The notes: generated by a model not told the origin, from the sequence alone. Counted from the stretch's first letter, positions 39,754 to 52,582 are shown. The stretch is DNA of 64,000 nucleotides from Pseudorhodoferax sp. Leaf274 (GCF_001422445.1 NZ_LMNA01000005.1:62001-126000), one strand, 5' to 3'. Translations and numbers: made by a program.

Positions 39754-39768
39754 GGAATACTTGTATCC
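39754..39768. promoter_or_regulatory. palindrome upstream of the GST gene
   Basis: GGAATAC-TT-GTATCC is a near-perfect inverted repeat 54 bases before the glutathione S-transferase ATG and 86 bases before the divergent amidohydrolase start. Its ATAC..GTAT core resembles operators of GntR/FadR-type repressors. No such regulator gene is in the window. Confidence 0.35.
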
Positions 39769-39821
39769 GTCATGCGGGGCCCACGCCGGGATGTCCTGTC
39801 GTACACATTGGTGAAGGTTCC

Positions 39822-40547
39822 ATGATCGAGTTGCACTACTGGCCCACGCCCAACGGATGGACTTGTTCCATCATGTTGGAGGAGTGCGGCCTGCCTTACC
39901 GCATGGTGCCGGTCAACATCGGCCGCGGGGAGCAGTTCACACCCGAGTTCGTGGCGTTGATCAATCCGCACCACAAGATGCCGGCCATCATCGACCCGGA
40001 ACCGCTGGACGGTGGCGAGCCCATGCACATCAGCGAGGCCGGCGCCATCCTGGTCTACCTGGCCGGCAAGACGGGCCGCTTCCTGCCGGCCGACAGCGCC
40101 GGAAGGCTCCAGGTGCTGCAGTGGCTGATGTGGCAGGTCGGCGGCCTCGGCCCCATGACGGGCCAGAACAGCCACTTCCTGCAGTACGCCAGCGAGAAGG
40201 TGCCCTACGCCATCACCCGCTATGCCAACGAGCTGCGCCGCCTGTACGGTGTGCTGGACCACCAGCTGGGCCAGACCGGCAGCCATGTGGCCGGAGCGGA
40301 GTTCTCCATCGCCGACATCGCCATCCTGCCCTGGATCCGCATGCACAACGCCCAGCGCATCGACCTGTCGGCGTTCGCCCACATCGGTCGCTGGTACGAG
40401 ACCGTGCTGGCGCGTCCGGGGGTGCAGCGCGGCCTCGCCCTGGGCCGCGAGCTGCGGGCGCCAGTGCTCAGCGAGGCTGCCCGCGAGGCCTTGTTCGGCA
40501 GCGGCTCCGGCGCGCAGGGCGTGGCCCGCCAGCGCTGGGGCGACTAG
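39822..40547 (+). CDS. glutathione S-transferase family protein (YghU/Ure2-like)
   Basis: A 241-residue GST. The thioredoxin-like N-domain begins IELHYWPTPNGWTCSIMLEE and has the cis-Pro and glutathione-binding HHKMPAIIDP and HISEAGAILVYLAGKTGRFLP segments; the C-terminal helical domain contains MWQVGGLGPMTGQNSHFLQY, which is characteristic of the YghU/YfcG/Ure2p-like class, known for disulfide-bond reductase or organic peroxide activity rather than classical conjugation. It is cytoplasmic, monocistronic, and divergent from the amidohydrolase. The substrate is not predictable. Confidence 0.88.
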   Translation: MIELHYWPTPNGWTCSIMLEECGLPYRMVPVNIGRGEQFTPEFVALINPHHKMPAIIDPEPLDGGEPMHISEAGAILVYLAGKTGRFLPADSAGRLQVLQWLMWQVGGLGPMTGQNSHFLQYASEKVPYAITRYANELRRLYGVLDHQLGQTGSHVAGAEFSIADIAILPWIRMHNAQRIDLSAFAHIGRWYETVLARPGVQRGLALGRELRAPVLSEAAREALFGSGSGAQGVARQRWGD

Positions 40548-40581
40548 CGCGCGCCGGGCCTGGCCCCGGCCGGGCAGCCTC

Positions 40582-41278
<697 letters not shown>

Positions 41279-41286
<8 letters not shown>

Positions 41287-42535
41287 AGCGCAGCGCCTCG
41301 GCAGGGTTCACGCGGCTGGCCCGCCAGCTCGGGTAGATCGTGGCCAGGAAGGCGAGGATCAAGGAGATGACGGCGATGGGCAGGATGTCGCCCTGCTGTG
41401 GGTCGCTGGGCATGCGGTTGATCAAATACACCTCGCGCGGCAGGAAGCTGGCATGGAAGATCTTCTCCAGCGCCGGCACGATCACGTCGATGTTGTAGGC
41501 CACGGCCAGGCCCAGGGCCAGCCCGGCGAAGGTGCCGATGATGCCGACCATGGCGCCCTGCACCATGAAGATGCCCATGATGCTGCGCGGGCTGGCGCCC
41601 AGCGTGCGCAGGATGGCGATGTCGGCGCGCTTGTCGGTCACCGTCATGACCAGCGTGCTGACCAGGTTGAACGCGGCCACCGCCACGATCAGCGTGAGGA
41701 TGATGAACATCATGCGTTTTTCCAGTTGCACGGCCGCGAACCAGGTCTGGTTCTGGCGCGTCCAGTCGCGGATCAGCAGGTCGCCCGAGAGCGTGCGGGC
41801 CAGCTCGAAGGCCACCTCGCGCGCCTGGTGCAGGTCGCGCAGCTTGAGCCGCACGCCGCTCGGCCCCTCCAGCCGGAACAGCCGGGCGGCGTCCTCGATG
41901 TGCACCATGGCCAGCGCCGAGTCGTACTCGTAGTGGCCCGAACTGAACAGCCCGACCACCGTCATCTGCTTGAGCCGCGGCACCACGCCGGCCGGCGTGA
42001 CCTGGCCCGAGGGCGCCACCAGCGTCACCGGGTCGCCCTCGCGCACGCCCAGGCTGCGCGCCAGGTCCGTGCCCAGCACGATGCCGAACTGGCCGGGCAC
42101 CAGCCGCGCGATGGCCGCGGCGCCAGCGCCGCCGGCCACGTCGGTCACCTGGCTTTCGGTGGCCGGGTCGATGCCGCGCACCAGCGCACCCTTCATGTCC
42201 TCGCCGCGCGCGATCAGCGCCTGGCTGGCGATGAAGGGCGCCGCGCCGATCACCGCGGGGTTGCGCCTGGCCTCCTCCATGGTCTTCTTGGGATCGGGGA
42301 TGGCCTGGCCCTGCGGCGCGTAGATCTCGATGTGCGAGACCACGCCCAGCATGCGGTCGCGCACTTCCTTCTGGAAGCCGTTCATGACCGAGAGCACGAT
42401 GATCAGCGCCGCCACGCCGAGCGCGATGCCCAGCATGGAGACGCCGGAGATGAAGGAGATGAAGCCGTTGCGGCGCGTCGCGCGGCCGGCGCGGGTGTAG
42501 CGCCAGCCAACGGCCAGTTCGTAGGGAAGGTGCAT
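41279..42535 (-). CDS. lolC: lipoprotein-releasing system permease LolC/LolE family
   Basis: A 418-residue inner-membrane permease of the LolCDE system. It has the family N-terminus ([14 protein letters not shown], then [20 protein letters not shown]), a large periplasmic MacB-like domain, and three C-terminal helices of the FtsX fold ([40 protein letters not shown]). It binds mature lipoproteins and passes them to LolA. Only one permease gene is present next to lolD, unlike E. coli with lolC and lolE, so a homodimeric permease (LolF-like) is possible unless a second copy lies elsewhere. The ATG at 42535 is chosen over upstream extensions that overlap the divergent gene. Confidence 0.92.
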
Positions 42536-42594
42536 CGCGCGCAGGCAGCGCCCGCAAAAAAGCAGGGATTGTGGCATCCCGGACAATCCCCCCG

Positions 42595-43551
42595 ATGTCC
42601 CCGCCCATGCCTCCGAGCCCCCCGGCCCACCTGCTGATCCTCGACGCCGCCAGCGATGCGCCCGCCTGCCGCAGCGCGCTGGCGTCCTTGCAACTGCCTG
42701 CGCTGTCCGCCCTGCTGGCCGAACTGGCGCCCGCGCCGTTGGCGCGCCTGCCCGAGGAGGCACTCGACACACCGGCCGAGCGCGCGCTGGCCCAGGCCCA
42801 GGGCCTGGCCGGCGAGGACGGCCGCCTGCCCTGGGCCGCCGCCGCGGCCGTGGCGGCCGGCCTGCCGCCCGGGCAGGACTGGGCCTTCCTCACGCCTGGC
42901 CACCTCGAGGTCGGCATGAACCAGGTGCGCCTGGCCGACCCGGCCTTGCTGGCACTGCCGGCCGACCAGGCCGATGCCCTGCTCGCCAGCATGGCGCCCT
43001 ACCTGGCCGAGGACGGCATCGTGGTCGAGTGCTGGCAGGACGGCCGCTGGCTGGCCCACGGCGCGCCCTTCCATGGCCTGGCCACGGCCTCGCCCGAGCG
43101 CGTGCTGGGCGAGGACAACCTGAACGCCTGGCTGCCCGCCAGCCCGCTGCTGCGCCGCCTGCAGAACGAAATGCAGATGCTGCTCTACACCCACCCCGTC
43201 AACGACGCGCGCGAGGCACAGCGCCTGATGACCGTCAACACGCTGTGGATCAGCGGCTGCGGCACCTGGCCGGCCGTGCCGCCCCGGCCAGCCGCCGCGC
43301 AGGTCGTGGACGCGCTGCGCGCCAGCGCCCGGCAGGGCGACTGGGCCGGCTGGGCCGCCGCCTGGCAGCACATCGACAGCACCTGTTGCGCACCGCTGCT
43401 GCAGCGCCTGCGCGCCGGCGAAGCCGTGGCCCTGACGCTGTGCGGCCCGAGGGGCAGCCGCCGGTTCGACGGCCAGCCGCGCGGCGCGCTGGCGCGCTGG
43501 CTGGCCGGCTGGCGCAAGCCGCCGCTGGCCCAGCTGCTGGAGGGCCTGTGA
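42595..43551 (+). CDS. phosphoglycerate mutase-like regulatory family protein
   Basis: A 318-residue protein that resembles the COG4255-type group annotated as regulatory or phosphoglycerate mutase-like in Burkholderiales. It begins with a hydrophobic strand (HLLILDAASDAPACRSALAS) and contains TPGHLEVGMNQVRLADPALL, EMQMLLYTHPVNDAREAQRL and NTLWISGCGTWP, the most distinctive parts. The metal-binding Ser/Asp set of true independent phosphoglycerate mutases is not evident to me, so catalysis is doubtful. It overlaps recJ by four bases (GTGA). The biological role is unknown. Confidence 0.7.
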   Translation: MSPPMPPSPPAHLLILDAASDAPACRSALASLQLPALSALLAELAPAPLARLPEEALDTPAERALAQAQGLAGEDGRLPWAAAAAVAAGLPPGQDWAFLTPGHLEVGMNQVRLADPALLALPADQADALLASMAPYLAEDGIVVECWQDGRWLAHGAPFHGLATASPERVLGEDNLNAWLPASPLLRRLQNEMQMLLYTHPVNDAREAQRLMTVNTLWISGCGTWPAVPPRPAAAQVVDALRASARQGDWAGWAAAWQHIDSTCCAPLLQRLRAGEAVALTLCGPRGSRRFDGQPRGALARWLAGWRKPPLAQLLEGL

Positions 43552-45266
43552 AGATCCGCACCCGCGACGTGCCCCCGCGCGCGGCCTGGGCGCTGGAGCA
43601 GGCCGGCGTGCACCCGCTGCTGGCGCGGCTGTTCGCGGCGCGCGGCGTGCAGGCCTTCGACGAACTCGACGACGGCCTGGCACGCCTGCTGCCCCCCACC
43701 GGCCCGCAGGGCCTGCTCGGCGCCGATGCCGCGGCGCGCCTGCTGGCCGACGCCATCGCGCGCGACGCGCGCATCTGCATCGTGGCCGACTACGACTGCG
43801 ACGGCGCGACCGCCTGCGCCGTGGCCATGCGCGGCCTGCGCCTGCTGGGCGCCCGCCATGTCGACTACCTGGTGCCCGACCGCGTGGTGGACGGCTACGG
43901 CCTGACCGCGCCGATCGCCGACCGCGTGCACGCGCGCGGCGCCGACCTGCTCGTCACCGTGGACAACGGCATCGCCAGCATCGACGGCGTGGCCCATGCG
44001 CGCGCGCTGGGCCTGGCGGTGCTGGTGACCGACCACCACCTGCCCGCGCCTGCCCTGCCCGAGGCCGAGGTCATCGTCAACCCGAACCAGCCGGCCTGCG
44101 GTTTCGCCAGCAAGTGCATGGCCGGCGTCGGCGTGATGTTCTACGTGCTGCTGGCGCTGCGTGCCGAGTTGCGCGCGCGCGGCGCCTACGGCAACCAGCC
44201 CCAGCCCAAGCTCGACGCGCTGCTGCCGCTGGTCGCGCTCGGCACCGTGGCCGACGTCGTCAAGCTCGACGCCAACAACCGCCGCCTCGTGGCCCAGGGC
44301 CTGCGCCGCATCCGCGCCGGCCAGATGCCGGCCGGCGTGGCCGCGCTGTTCGAGGCCGCCGGCCGCAAGAGCAGCCAGGCCACGGGTTTCGACTTCGGCT
44401 TCGCGCTGGGGCCGCGCATCAACGCCGCCGGCCGGCTGGCCGACATGACGCTGGGCATCGAATGCCTGCTGACCGACGACGCCGGCCGCGCCGCCGAGCT
44501 GGCGCGCACGCTGGACGCGATCAACCGGGAACGCCGCAGCATCGAGACCGACATGCGCGAGCAGGCCGAGCTGGTGGCCGAATCGCTGTTCGGGGACGGC
44601 GAGGAGGCCCCACCGGCCATCAGCGTCTACGACCCCGCCTTCCACGAAGGCGTGGTGGGCATCGTCGCCTCGCGCCTGAAGGACCGGCTGCACCGGCCCT
44701 GCTTCGTGTTCGCGGCCTCGCGCGCGCCGGGCCACGAGGGCGAGATCAAGGGTTCGGGCCGCTCCATCGCGGGCTTCCACCTGCGCGACGCGCTCGACCT
44801 GCTGGCCAAGCGCCACCCGGGCGTGCTGCTGCGCTTCGGTGGCCACGCGATGGCGGCCGGCTGCACCGTGGCGGCCGGGCGCTGGCCCGAGTTCGACGCC
44901 GGCCTGCGCGCCATCGCGCGCGAATGGCTGGACGAGGCCGCGCTCACGCGCCGCCTGGAGACCGACGGTCCGCTGGCACCCGAGTACCGCCGTGCCGAGA
45001 TGGTCGACACGCTGCACCGCGAGGTCTGGGGCCAGGGCTTTGCCGCGCCGACCTTCAGCGAGGAGGTGGAGATCGTTTCGCAGCGCCTGGTCGGCGAACG
45101 GCACCTGGCGCTCAAGCTGCGCCACCAGGGCCAGCCGGTGGATGGCATCTGGTTCGGCCGCGTGGAGCCGCTGCCCAACCGCGCCGTGCTGGCGTTCCGG
45201 CTCGATGCCGACGAGTGGCAGGGTCAGCGGCGCGTGCGCTTCCTGGTCGAGGGCATGGCCGGCTGA
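43548..45266 (+). CDS. recJ: single-stranded-DNA-specific exonuclease RecJ
   Basis: RecJ degrades single-stranded DNA 5' to 3' in recombination and mismatch repair. The 572-residue product (577 in E. coli) has the DHH phosphoesterase motifs: IVADYDCDGATACAVAM (motif I), LLVTVDNGIAS, VLVTDHHLP (motif III, DHH), LPLVALGTVADVVKL, the DHHA1 domain with SGRSIAGFHLRDAL, and RFGGHAMAAGCTV. The start is GTG inside the stop of the upstream gene and gives a normal N-terminus (KIRTRDVPPRAAWALEQAG). It converges on a chemoreceptor gene, 16 bases apart. Confidence 0.96.
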   Translation: MKIRTRDVPPRAAWALEQAGVHPLLARLFAARGVQAFDELDDGLARLLPPTGPQGLLGADAAARLLADAIARDARICIVADYDCDGATACAVAMRGLRLLGARHVDYLVPDRVVDGYGLTAPIADRVHARGADLLVTVDNGIASIDGVAHARALGLAVLVTDHHLPAPALPEAEVIVNPNQPACGFASKCMAGVGVMFYVLLALRAELRARGAYGNQPQPKLDALLPLVALGTVADVVKLDANNRRLVAQGLRRIRAGQMPAGVAALFEAAGRKSSQATGFDFGFALGPRINAAGRLADMTLGIECLLTDDAGRAAELARTLDAINRERRSIETDMREQAELVAESLFGDGEEAPPAISVYDPAFHEGVVGIVASRLKDRLHRPCFVFAASRAPGHEGEIKGSGRSIAGFHLRDALDLLAKRHPGVLLRFGGHAMAAGCTVAAGRWPEFDAGLRAIAREWLDEAALTRRLETDGPLAPEYRRAEMVDTLHREVWGQGFAAPTFSEEVEIVSQRLVGERHLALKLRHQGQPVDGIWFGRVEPLPNRAVLAFRLDADEWQGQRRVRFLVEGMAG

Positions 45267-45282
45267 ACGCCGCCAGCGCGGG

Positions 45283-47100
45283 TTAGAAGCTCTCCCACTC
45301 GCCTTCTTCGGCGGTCGCGGCCTTGGCCCGGACGGGCGGCAGCGTGCGCGCCGGCGCAGCCAGCGTCCTGGGCGCCGCGGGTTTGGCCGGCGGCGTGGGC
45401 GCGGGCTTGGCCGGTGCCTTGCCGGCCACGGGCGATGTGCCCAGGCGCTTGGCGGCGGGCGCCGCCACCGCCGGTGCCGGCCGCCTGGCCGGGGCGATGG
45501 CGGCCGGTCGGGCGGGCGCAGGCGCGGCCACGGCCGCAGCACGGGCCACCGACACCACCCCGCTGCCGACGTTGAACACGGCCACCACCTCGGCCAGCCG
45601 CTGCGCCTGGTCTTTCAGGCCCGACGCGGCCGCGGCCGACTCTTCCACCAACGCGGCGTTCTGCTGCGTCATCTGGTCGAGCTGCGTGACCGCCTGGTTC
45701 ACCTGGGCGATGCCGTCGCGCTGTTCTGTGGACGAGGCGCTGATCTCGCCGATCAGGTCGCTCACGCGGCGCACGCTGGCCACGATCTCCTGCATCGAGG
45801 TGCCGGCATGCTCGACCTGGGCCGAGCCGGCCTCCACGGTCTGCACCGAGGCGCCGATGAGCGCCTTGATCTCCTTGGCCGCATCGGCCGAACGCCCGGC
45901 CAGTGCGCGCACCTCGGAGGCCACCACGGCGAAGCCGCGGCCCTGCTCGCCGGCGCGCGCAGCTTCCACCGCCGCGTTGAGCGCCAGGATGTTGGTCTGG
46001 AACGCGATGGCGTCGATGGTGCCGATGATGTCGGCAATCTTGCGCGACGCATCGCTGATGTCCTGCATCGTGCGCACCACCTGGCCCACCACCTCGCCGC
46101 CCTGGGTGGCAGCCTGGGCCGCCGTGCTGGCCAGCTGGTTGGCCTGGCGCGCGGTGTCGGCGGACTGGGTGACCGTGCTGGTCAGCTCTTCCATGCTGGC
46201 GGCCGTCTCCTCCAGGTTGGAGGCGGTCTGCTCGGTCCGCGCCGACAGGTCGTGGTTGCCGCTGGCGATCTCCACCGAGGCCGATGACACCGATTCCACG
46301 CCGCTGCGCACCTCGCTGACCAGGCCGCGCAGCCGCTCCGTCATGGACGACAGCGCGCGCAGCAGCTGGCCGAACTCGTCGCGGCGCGGATCGTCCAGCC
46401 GCTGCGTGAGGTCGCCGCTGGCAATCGCGTCGGCCGCCTTCAGCGCGCGCTGCAGCGGCTGCACGATGGAGCGCACCAGCGCCACCGTCAGCCCGATGCC
46501 GACCAGGAAGACCAGGCCGATCAACCCCAGGCCCACGAACGAGCCGGTACGGCGTGCCTCCTCGGCTGCCCCGCGGGCCCGGTCGCGCAGCCCTTCCTGC
46601 ACGCCGACGAAATCGTCGAGTGCCTTCAGGTAGCTGTCGATGGCCGGGCGGTAGTCGCGCTCGACGAAGCCCTGCACATCGCCACCGGCGTTCTTGAGCT
46701 CGGTGACCCGTGCCGTCATGGCCAGCACGCGCGTGCGCCGGTCCGCGATGGTCTGCAGCGCCGCCTTGCTCTCCTCGGTGGTGGTGGCCTTGGTGACGCG
46801 CTCCTGCACGGCCGAGATCTCCGTGATCAGGGCCTTGACACGGCCGTCGTACATCTTCGCCAGCGCCGCATCGCTGGTCATGGCCGTGCCCTCGACCATG
46901 GTCGTGGCCGTTGCGGTGAGGCCGCGCCAGCGGATCGCATCGGAGATGCGCGCCTCGTAGTCCTGCACCGCGCGCAGGGCCGTGTCCATGGCGGTGGCCG
47001 AATTCAGCTGCGCCCACGAAGCGATCGCCAGCATGGCCAGCAGCAGCCCCAGCACCACCAGCCACAGCCGGCGCCCCACCCCGATGTCGTTCCACTTCAT
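45283..47100 (-). CDS. methyl-accepting chemotaxis protein with CheR-docking pentapeptide
   Basis: A 605-residue transmembrane chemoreceptor. TM1 ([20 protein letters not shown]) is followed by a four-helix-bundle periplasmic sensor (about 35-185), TM2 ([20 protein letters not shown]), a HAMP domain, and the coiled-coil signalling domain whose hairpin tip reads [20 protein letters not shown]. After the coiled coil comes an Ala/Pro-rich tether of about 90 residues, ending in EEGEWESF; the last five residues match the CheR/CheB docking pattern xWxxF (NWETF in E. coli Tar). The ligand is unknown. The ATG at 47100 is preferred to an upstream start at 47145. Confidence 0.94.
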   Translation of the reverse strand: MKWNDIGVGRRLWLVVLGLLLAMLAIASWAQLNSATAMDTALRAVQDYEARISDAIRWRGLTATATTMVEGTAMTSDAALAKMYDGRVKALITEISAVQERVTKATTTEESKAALQTIADRRTRVLAMTARVTELKNAGGDVQGFVERDYRPAIDSYLKALDDFVGVQEGLRDRARGAAEEARRTGSFVGLGLIGLVFLVGIGLTVALVRSIVQPLQRALKAADAIASGDLTQRLDDPRRDEFGQLLRALSSMTERLRGLVSEVRSGVESVSSASVEIASGNHDLSARTEQTASNLEETAASMEELTSTVTQSADTARQANQLASTAAQAATQGGEVVGQVVRTMQDISDASRKIADIIGTIDAIAFQTNILALNAAVEAARAGEQGRGFAVVASEVRALAGRSADAAKEIKALIGASVQTVEAGSAQVEHAGTSMQEIVASVRRVSDLIGEISASSTEQRDGIAQVNQAVTQLDQMTQQNAALVEESAAAASGLKDQAQRLAEVVAVFNVGSGVVSVARAAAVAAPAPARPAAIAPARRPAPAVAAPAAKRLGTSPVAGKAPAKPAPTPPAKPAAPRTLAAPARTLPPVRAKAATAEEGEWESF

Positions 47101-47204
47101 GTTGTCTTCCCTTGTTTGCGCACTCGATTGGCGCAACTGGCGCACAAATCCGCACGCAGTTTAGGGGGAAGACTTGACCGAAACCTGCCTTCTATCGCAC
47201 GGGA

Positions 47205-47945
47205 TCAGCCGGCCAGCACCTCGCGCACCGCGGCCAATTGGCGGCGCGAAACGGCCAGCGGCTCGTCCAGGCCATGCAGGCGCACGGCCCAACCCTCGCC
47301 CTCCTCGGGATCGTGGTGCTTCTCGAGCGCACGCAGCGCCTTGCGCGCCACCAGCGCATTGCGGTGCACGCGCACGAAGTGCTGCCGGTGCCGCGTCTCC
47401 AGCTCGTTCAGGGCGCCATCCAGGATGTAGCTGCGGGCCAGCGTGCGCACGGTCACGTACTTGAGTTCGGCCTTGAGGTACAGGATCTGGGCCAGCGGCA
47501 CGCGTTCGGTGCGGCCGCGGTCCTGGATCAGGATGAAGGCGTCGGCGTCGGCGTCCGCCGGCTGCCCGGCCAGGCCGCGCAGGCGCTCGACCTTCTGCAG
47601 CGCGTGCTGCAGCCGTTGCAGGCGCACGGGCTTGGTCAGGTAGTCGATGGCCTCCACGTCGAAGGCCTGCAGCGCGTGCTGGGCATAGGCCGTCACGAAC
47701 ACCACGGCCGGCGGTGCCGGCAACGCACGCAGCGTGTTGGCCAGCACCAGGCCGTCGCTGCCGGGCATGTGGATGTCCAGCAGCGCCAGGTCGAAGCGTT
47801 CGCGCTGCAGCAGGGCCAGCGCCTCGGTGGCGTTGCCGGCCTCGCCGCAGACCAGCGCCGAGGGCGAATTGCAGTCGCCCAGCAGCGTGCGCAGCCGCGT
47901 GCGCGCCAGGGGTTCGTCGTCCACGATCAACACACGCAGGGCCAT
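47205..47945 (-). CDS. LytTR-family response regulator, AlgR-like
   Basis: A 246-residue regulator with a receiver domain (D9-D10, phospho-acceptor Asp57 in LALLDIHMPGSDGL, and FVTAYAQHALQAFDVEAIDY with KPVRLQRL) and a C-terminal LytTR DNA-binding domain (VRTLARSYILDGALNELE, HFVRVHRNALVARKAL). AlgR-type regulators control surface attachment and exopolysaccharide genes in Pseudomonas. It follows the sensor gene by 24 bases on the minus strand, and the pair is divergent from argH, exactly the order of algZ-algR next to argH in pseudomonads. Targets here are unknown. Confidence 0.92.
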   Translation of the reverse strand: MALRVLIVDDEPLARTRLRTLLGDCNSPSALVCGEAGNATEALALLQRERFDLALLDIHMPGSDGLVLANTLRALPAPPAVVFVTAYAQHALQAFDVEAIDYLTKPVRLQRLQHALQKVERLRGLAGQPADADADAFILIQDRGRTERVPLAQILYLKAELKYVTVRTLARSYILDGALNELETRHRQHFVRVHRNALVARKALRALEKHHDPEEGEGWAVRLHGLDEPLAVSRRQLAAVREVLAG

Positions 47946-47969
47946 GCTTCTTCCGTTTCTCGTTCTGGC

Positions 47970-49007
47970 TCAGGCCGGCACTTCGATGCGCACGCGGAAC
48001 ACACCGTAGCGCAGGCCCGCCCGGAAGCTGCCGCGCACGTCGTGCAGCAGCCCGAGCCGGGTGCGCACATTGTCCAGCGCCACGCCGTGGCCGCTGGCGC
48101 CCTGCCCGGCCGGCACCGTGTTGACGACGGTGATGCGCACCGTCTCGCCGCGCCGCTCGCTGGCGATGCGGATGTCGGCACCCCTGTCGCTGGGCTCCAC
48201 GCCGTGCTTGACGGCGTTCTCCACCAGCGGCTGCAGCAGCAGCGGCGGCAGGCGCACCTGGTCGGCCGCCGGGTCGAGCGACCACTGCACCCGCAGCCGG
48301 TTGCCGAAGCGCACCTGCTCGATGGCCAGGTAGCGTTCGGCCAGTGCGATCTCCTCGCCCAGGGTCACCGACTCGCCAGGGTTCTTGAGCACATGGCGGA
48401 ACAGGTCGGACAGGTCTTCCAGCAGCGCCTCGGCCTTGGCCGGCTCGGCGCGCACCAGCGCGATTGCGCTGTTCAAGGTGTTGAACAGGAAGTGCGGCCG
48501 GATGCGCGCCTGCAGTTCGGCCAGCAACGCCGCCGTGGCGGCCGGCGTGCGGGCACGCGCGCGCAGGCCTAGCCCGGCCACCAGCAGCACCGACAGCAGC
48601 AGGCCGGTGACCGCGCTGGCCAGCCAGGGCGGACTGGCCGTGACGCCGATGCCGGCCAGCACGGCGCAGGCGACCACCCCCGCCAGCGCGCCCAGCACCA
48701 CCCCCACGGGGTAATGCGCCTGGCGGCCCAGGCGGCCCAGGCGGTGCTTGAAGCTGCAGGCCAGCAGCAGCCACAACAGCGTGGCCGGCAGGGCTCCGGC
48801 GGTCAGCAGGGCGAGCCGCTCGACCCATTGCAGGGGGTTGTCGCTGCCGAACATGGCGCCCACGGCCATGACGGCTTCCACGAACAGGATGGCGCGCAGC
48901 ACCACGCCCGGGTGGCAGGCGTCGAAGACCAGGACAGAACTCGTGCGGCCCCGCTGCGGCGGGGCGGCGGGCTCTTGGAAGGTCGATAAAATTTGCGGAT
49001 CCTTCAT
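47970..49007 (-). CDS. LytS/AlgZ-type sensor histidine kinase
   Basis: A 345-residue sensor of the His_kinase (LytS/YehU/AlgZ) class. The N-terminal part carries about four transmembrane helices ([70 protein letters not shown]) with almost no periplasmic loop. The kinase core has the phospho-acceptor His172 in [17 protein letters not shown], and the ATPase part has [20 protein letters not shown] and [18 protein letters not shown]. It activates the AlgR-like protein encoded 24 bases downstream. It is divergent from argH, with 101 bases between the starts. Confidence 0.92.
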   Translation of the reverse strand: MKDPQILSTFQEPAAPPQRGRTSSVLVFDACHPGVVLRAILFVEAVMAVGAMFGSDNPLQWVERLALLTAGALPATLLWLLLACSFKHRLGRLGRQAHYPVGVVLGALAGVVACAVLAGIGVTASPPWLASAVTGLLLSVLLVAGLGLRARARTPAATAALLAELQARIRPHFLFNTLNSAIALVRAEPAKAEALLEDLSDLFRHVLKNPGESVTLGEEIALAERYLAIEQVRFGNRLRVQWSLDPAADQVRLPPLLLQPLVENAVKHGVEPSDRGADIRIASERRGETVRITVVNTVPAGQGASGHGVALDNVRTRLGLLHDVRGSFRAGLRYGVFRVRIEVPA

Positions 49008-49108
49008 GCGCAGGCTGCGGGCGGCGTTCGATTATGGTGCACCGTCCGGCGCGGCGGCACAGCCCGCCTCCAGCCTGCTCCCCTCTCCTCTTGCGACGAC
49101 GGCATCCG

Positions 49109-50506
<1,398 letters not shown>

Positions 50507-50509
50507 CGT

Positions 50510-50529
50510 CCCGCGGCGTGCGGGTTGTT
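50510..50529 (+). terminator. weak terminator after argH
   Basis: CCCGC-GGCGT-GCGGG followed by TTGTT, four bases after the argH stop codon. The stem is only five pairs and the T-run is broken, so efficiency is doubtful. Confidence 0.4.
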
Positions 50530-50616
50530 CCCCGTGCGCCGTCGATGCGGCCCCCTACACTGCACGGCGCCAATCGAGGCGCCGGCGAGCGCGCCCGACC
50601 AGTAAGAGGTGTCGCC

Positions 50617-52545
50617 ATGTCCACACATTCCGTCCCCCGCATCCGCATCGCCAGGCGCGTCTCGCTGCTGGCCAGCGCCGCCATCGCGTCCATGCTGGTC
50701 GCCATCTGCGGCGTCCTGTCCTGGGTGCTGACCCAGCAGGCCTTCCAGCGCACGCTGGACTACATGGCCAGCGAGGCCGGCGCGGTCGCCCACATCGCCG
50801 ATGCGCTGGACCGCACGGCCCGCGCATCGGCGCAGAAGCTCTACGAGGTGCTCGGCGCCGAGTACCGCGGCGACTTCACGCTCCAGGGCCCGGGCCAGCT
50901 GATGCTGGACGGCAAGCCGCTGGCCGGCGACTTCGAGCGCGTGGACCGCTTCGCGCGCACCACCGGCGGCGTGGCCACGATCTTCGCGCGCCAGGGCAAC
51001 GACTTCCTGCGCGTGGCCACCTCGCTGACCAAGCAGGACGGCAACCGCGCCGTCGACACGCTGCTGGGCCTGCAGCACCCGGCCTACGCACGCATGATGG
51101 CGGGCGAGAGCTACGTGGGCCCGGCCACGCTGTTCGGCGTACCGTACATGTCGCGCTACCAGCCCGTGCGCGATGCCGCCGGGCAGGTGGTGGGCATCCT
51201 GTTCATCGGCTTCAACATGCAGGGCCTGCGCCAGGAGCTGGTTTCGCTCACCGAGGACAAGCGCTTCCTCGGCGGCGGCGGCATGTACCTGCTGGACCCG
51301 GGCCGCACGCCGGCCGATGCGGTGCTGCTGGCGCACCCGAGCGCCAAGGGCCGCAAGCTGGCCGAGCTGCTGCCCGCGCCGCAGGCCGAGCGCCTGGTGG
51401 CCGCCCTGGCCGCCGCGCCGGATGGCGTGCTGCAGGAGCCGGTGGCCGTGCAGGACCCGGCGCGCGCCGATCCGGTCAGCGTCGCCGTGCGCAGCACGGC
51501 CACAGGCTGGTGGGTCGTGGCCGAGGCCTCGCGCGCGCAGGCGCTGGCGGCCCACAACGCCACCTTGGGATGGCTCTGGGGCCTGATGCTGGCGGCCGTC
51601 GTGCTGACGGGGCTGGGCATGCGCCTGCTGCTGCAGCGCATGGTCGGCCAGCCGCTGCTGCAGCTCAACGACCAGGTGGCGGCCATCGCGCAGGGCGACC
51701 TGTCGCGGCCCGTGCCCACGGGACGCCAGGACGACCTGGGACTGCTGGCCCGCGGCATCGACAGCATGCGCATGCAGCTGGCGCGCACCATCACCGAGGT
51801 GCGGGCCGTCAGCGCGGGCGTGGACACGGCCAGCGCCGAAGTCAGCTCCGGCAGCCGCGACCTGGCGCACCGCACCGAGCAGTCGGCCAGCCAGCTCGAA
51901 GAGACCGCCGGCGCACTCGAGCAGCTGACCGCATCCATGAACCAGACCGCCGACGCCGCGGCCCAGGGCAGCCAGCTGGTGCAGGCCTCGGACCAGGCCG
52001 TGCAGCAGGGCCATGCCACGGTGCAGCAGCTGGTCGGGACGATGGCGCAGATCCGCGAGGCCAGCGGCGCCATCGGGGCCATCACCAACACCATCGACTC
52101 CATCGCGTTCCAGACCAACATCCTGGCGCTCAACGCCGCGGTCGAGGCGGCACGTGCCGGCGAGCAGGGGCGCGGGTTCGCCGTGGTGGCCAGCGAGGTG
52201 CGCCAGCTCGCGCAGCGCAGCGCCGAGGCCGCCAAGCAGATCAAGGCGCTCATCGGCACCAGCGGCGAGCAGGTGCAGGACGGCGCGGCCCGGGCCGAAG
52301 AAGCCGGCCGCGCCATGGGCGACATCCTGGGCAGCGTGGGCCGCGTCTCCGGGCTGATCGCCGAGATTGCCGCCGCCTCGCGCCAGCAGGCGCAGGGCGT
52401 ACAGCAGATCAACACGGCCGTGGCCCAGCTCGACCAGAGCACGCAGCAAAATGCAGCCCTCGTGGAGCAAAGCAGTGCAGCGGCCGAAAGCCTGCGCGAC
52501 CAGGCCCAGCGCCTGGTCCGGCAGGTCGCCAACTTCCGCCTTTGA
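50617..52545 (+). CDS. methyl-accepting chemotaxis protein with Cache sensor
   Basis: A 642-residue chemoreceptor. TM1 ([20 protein letters not shown]) precedes a large periplasmic Cache-type (Cache3/Cache2 fusion) sensor with [40 protein letters not shown] and [14 protein letters not shown]2 is near residue 320 ([19 protein letters not shown]), then HAMP ([19 protein letters not shown]) and the signalling coiled coil with the tip [20 protein letters not shown]. Cache sensors bind small organic acids or amino acids. It lacks the C-terminal tether and docking pentapeptide of the receptor at 45283-47100, ending soon after the coiled coil (VRQVANFRL). The ATG at 50617 follows AAGAGG. Confidence 0.93.
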   Translation: MSTHSVPRIRIARRVSLLASAAIASMLVAICGVLSWVLTQQAFQRTLDYMASEAGAVAHIADALDRTARASAQKLYEVLGAEYRGDFTLQGPGQLMLDGKPLAGDFERVDRFARTTGGVATIFARQGNDFLRVATSLTKQDGNRAVDTLLGLQHPAYARMMAGESYVGPATLFGVPYMSRYQPVRDAAGQVVGILFIGFNMQGLRQELVSLTEDKRFLGGGGMYLLDPGRTPADAVLLAHPSAKGRKLAELLPAPQAERLVAALAAAPDGVLQEPVAVQDPARADPVSVAVRSTATGWWVVAEASRAQALAAHNATLGWLWGLMLAAVVLTGLGMRLLLQRMVGQPLLQLNDQVAAIAQGDLSRPVPTGRQDDLGLLARGIDSMRMQLARTITEVRAVSAGVDTASAEVSSGSRDLAHRTEQSASQLEETAGALEQLTASMNQTADAAAQGSQLVQASDQAVQQGHATVQQLVGTMAQIREASGAIGAITNTIDSIAFQTNILALNAAVEAARAGEQGRGFAVVASEVRQLAQRSAEAAKQIKALIGTSGEQVQDGAARAEEAGRAMGDILGSVGRVSGLIAEIAAASRQQAQGVQQINTAVAQLDQSTQQNAALVEQSSAAAESLRDQAQRLVRQVANFRL

Positions 52546-52582
52546 GCGGCGCTCCCGCAACCGCAACCACAGGCCCGCCTCC

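Noticed and set aside
47101-47204. Possible sigma-28 (flagellar) promoter before the minus-strand chemoreceptor
   Set aside because: A TAAA-like box occurs, but no GCCGATAA-like box lies at proper spacing.
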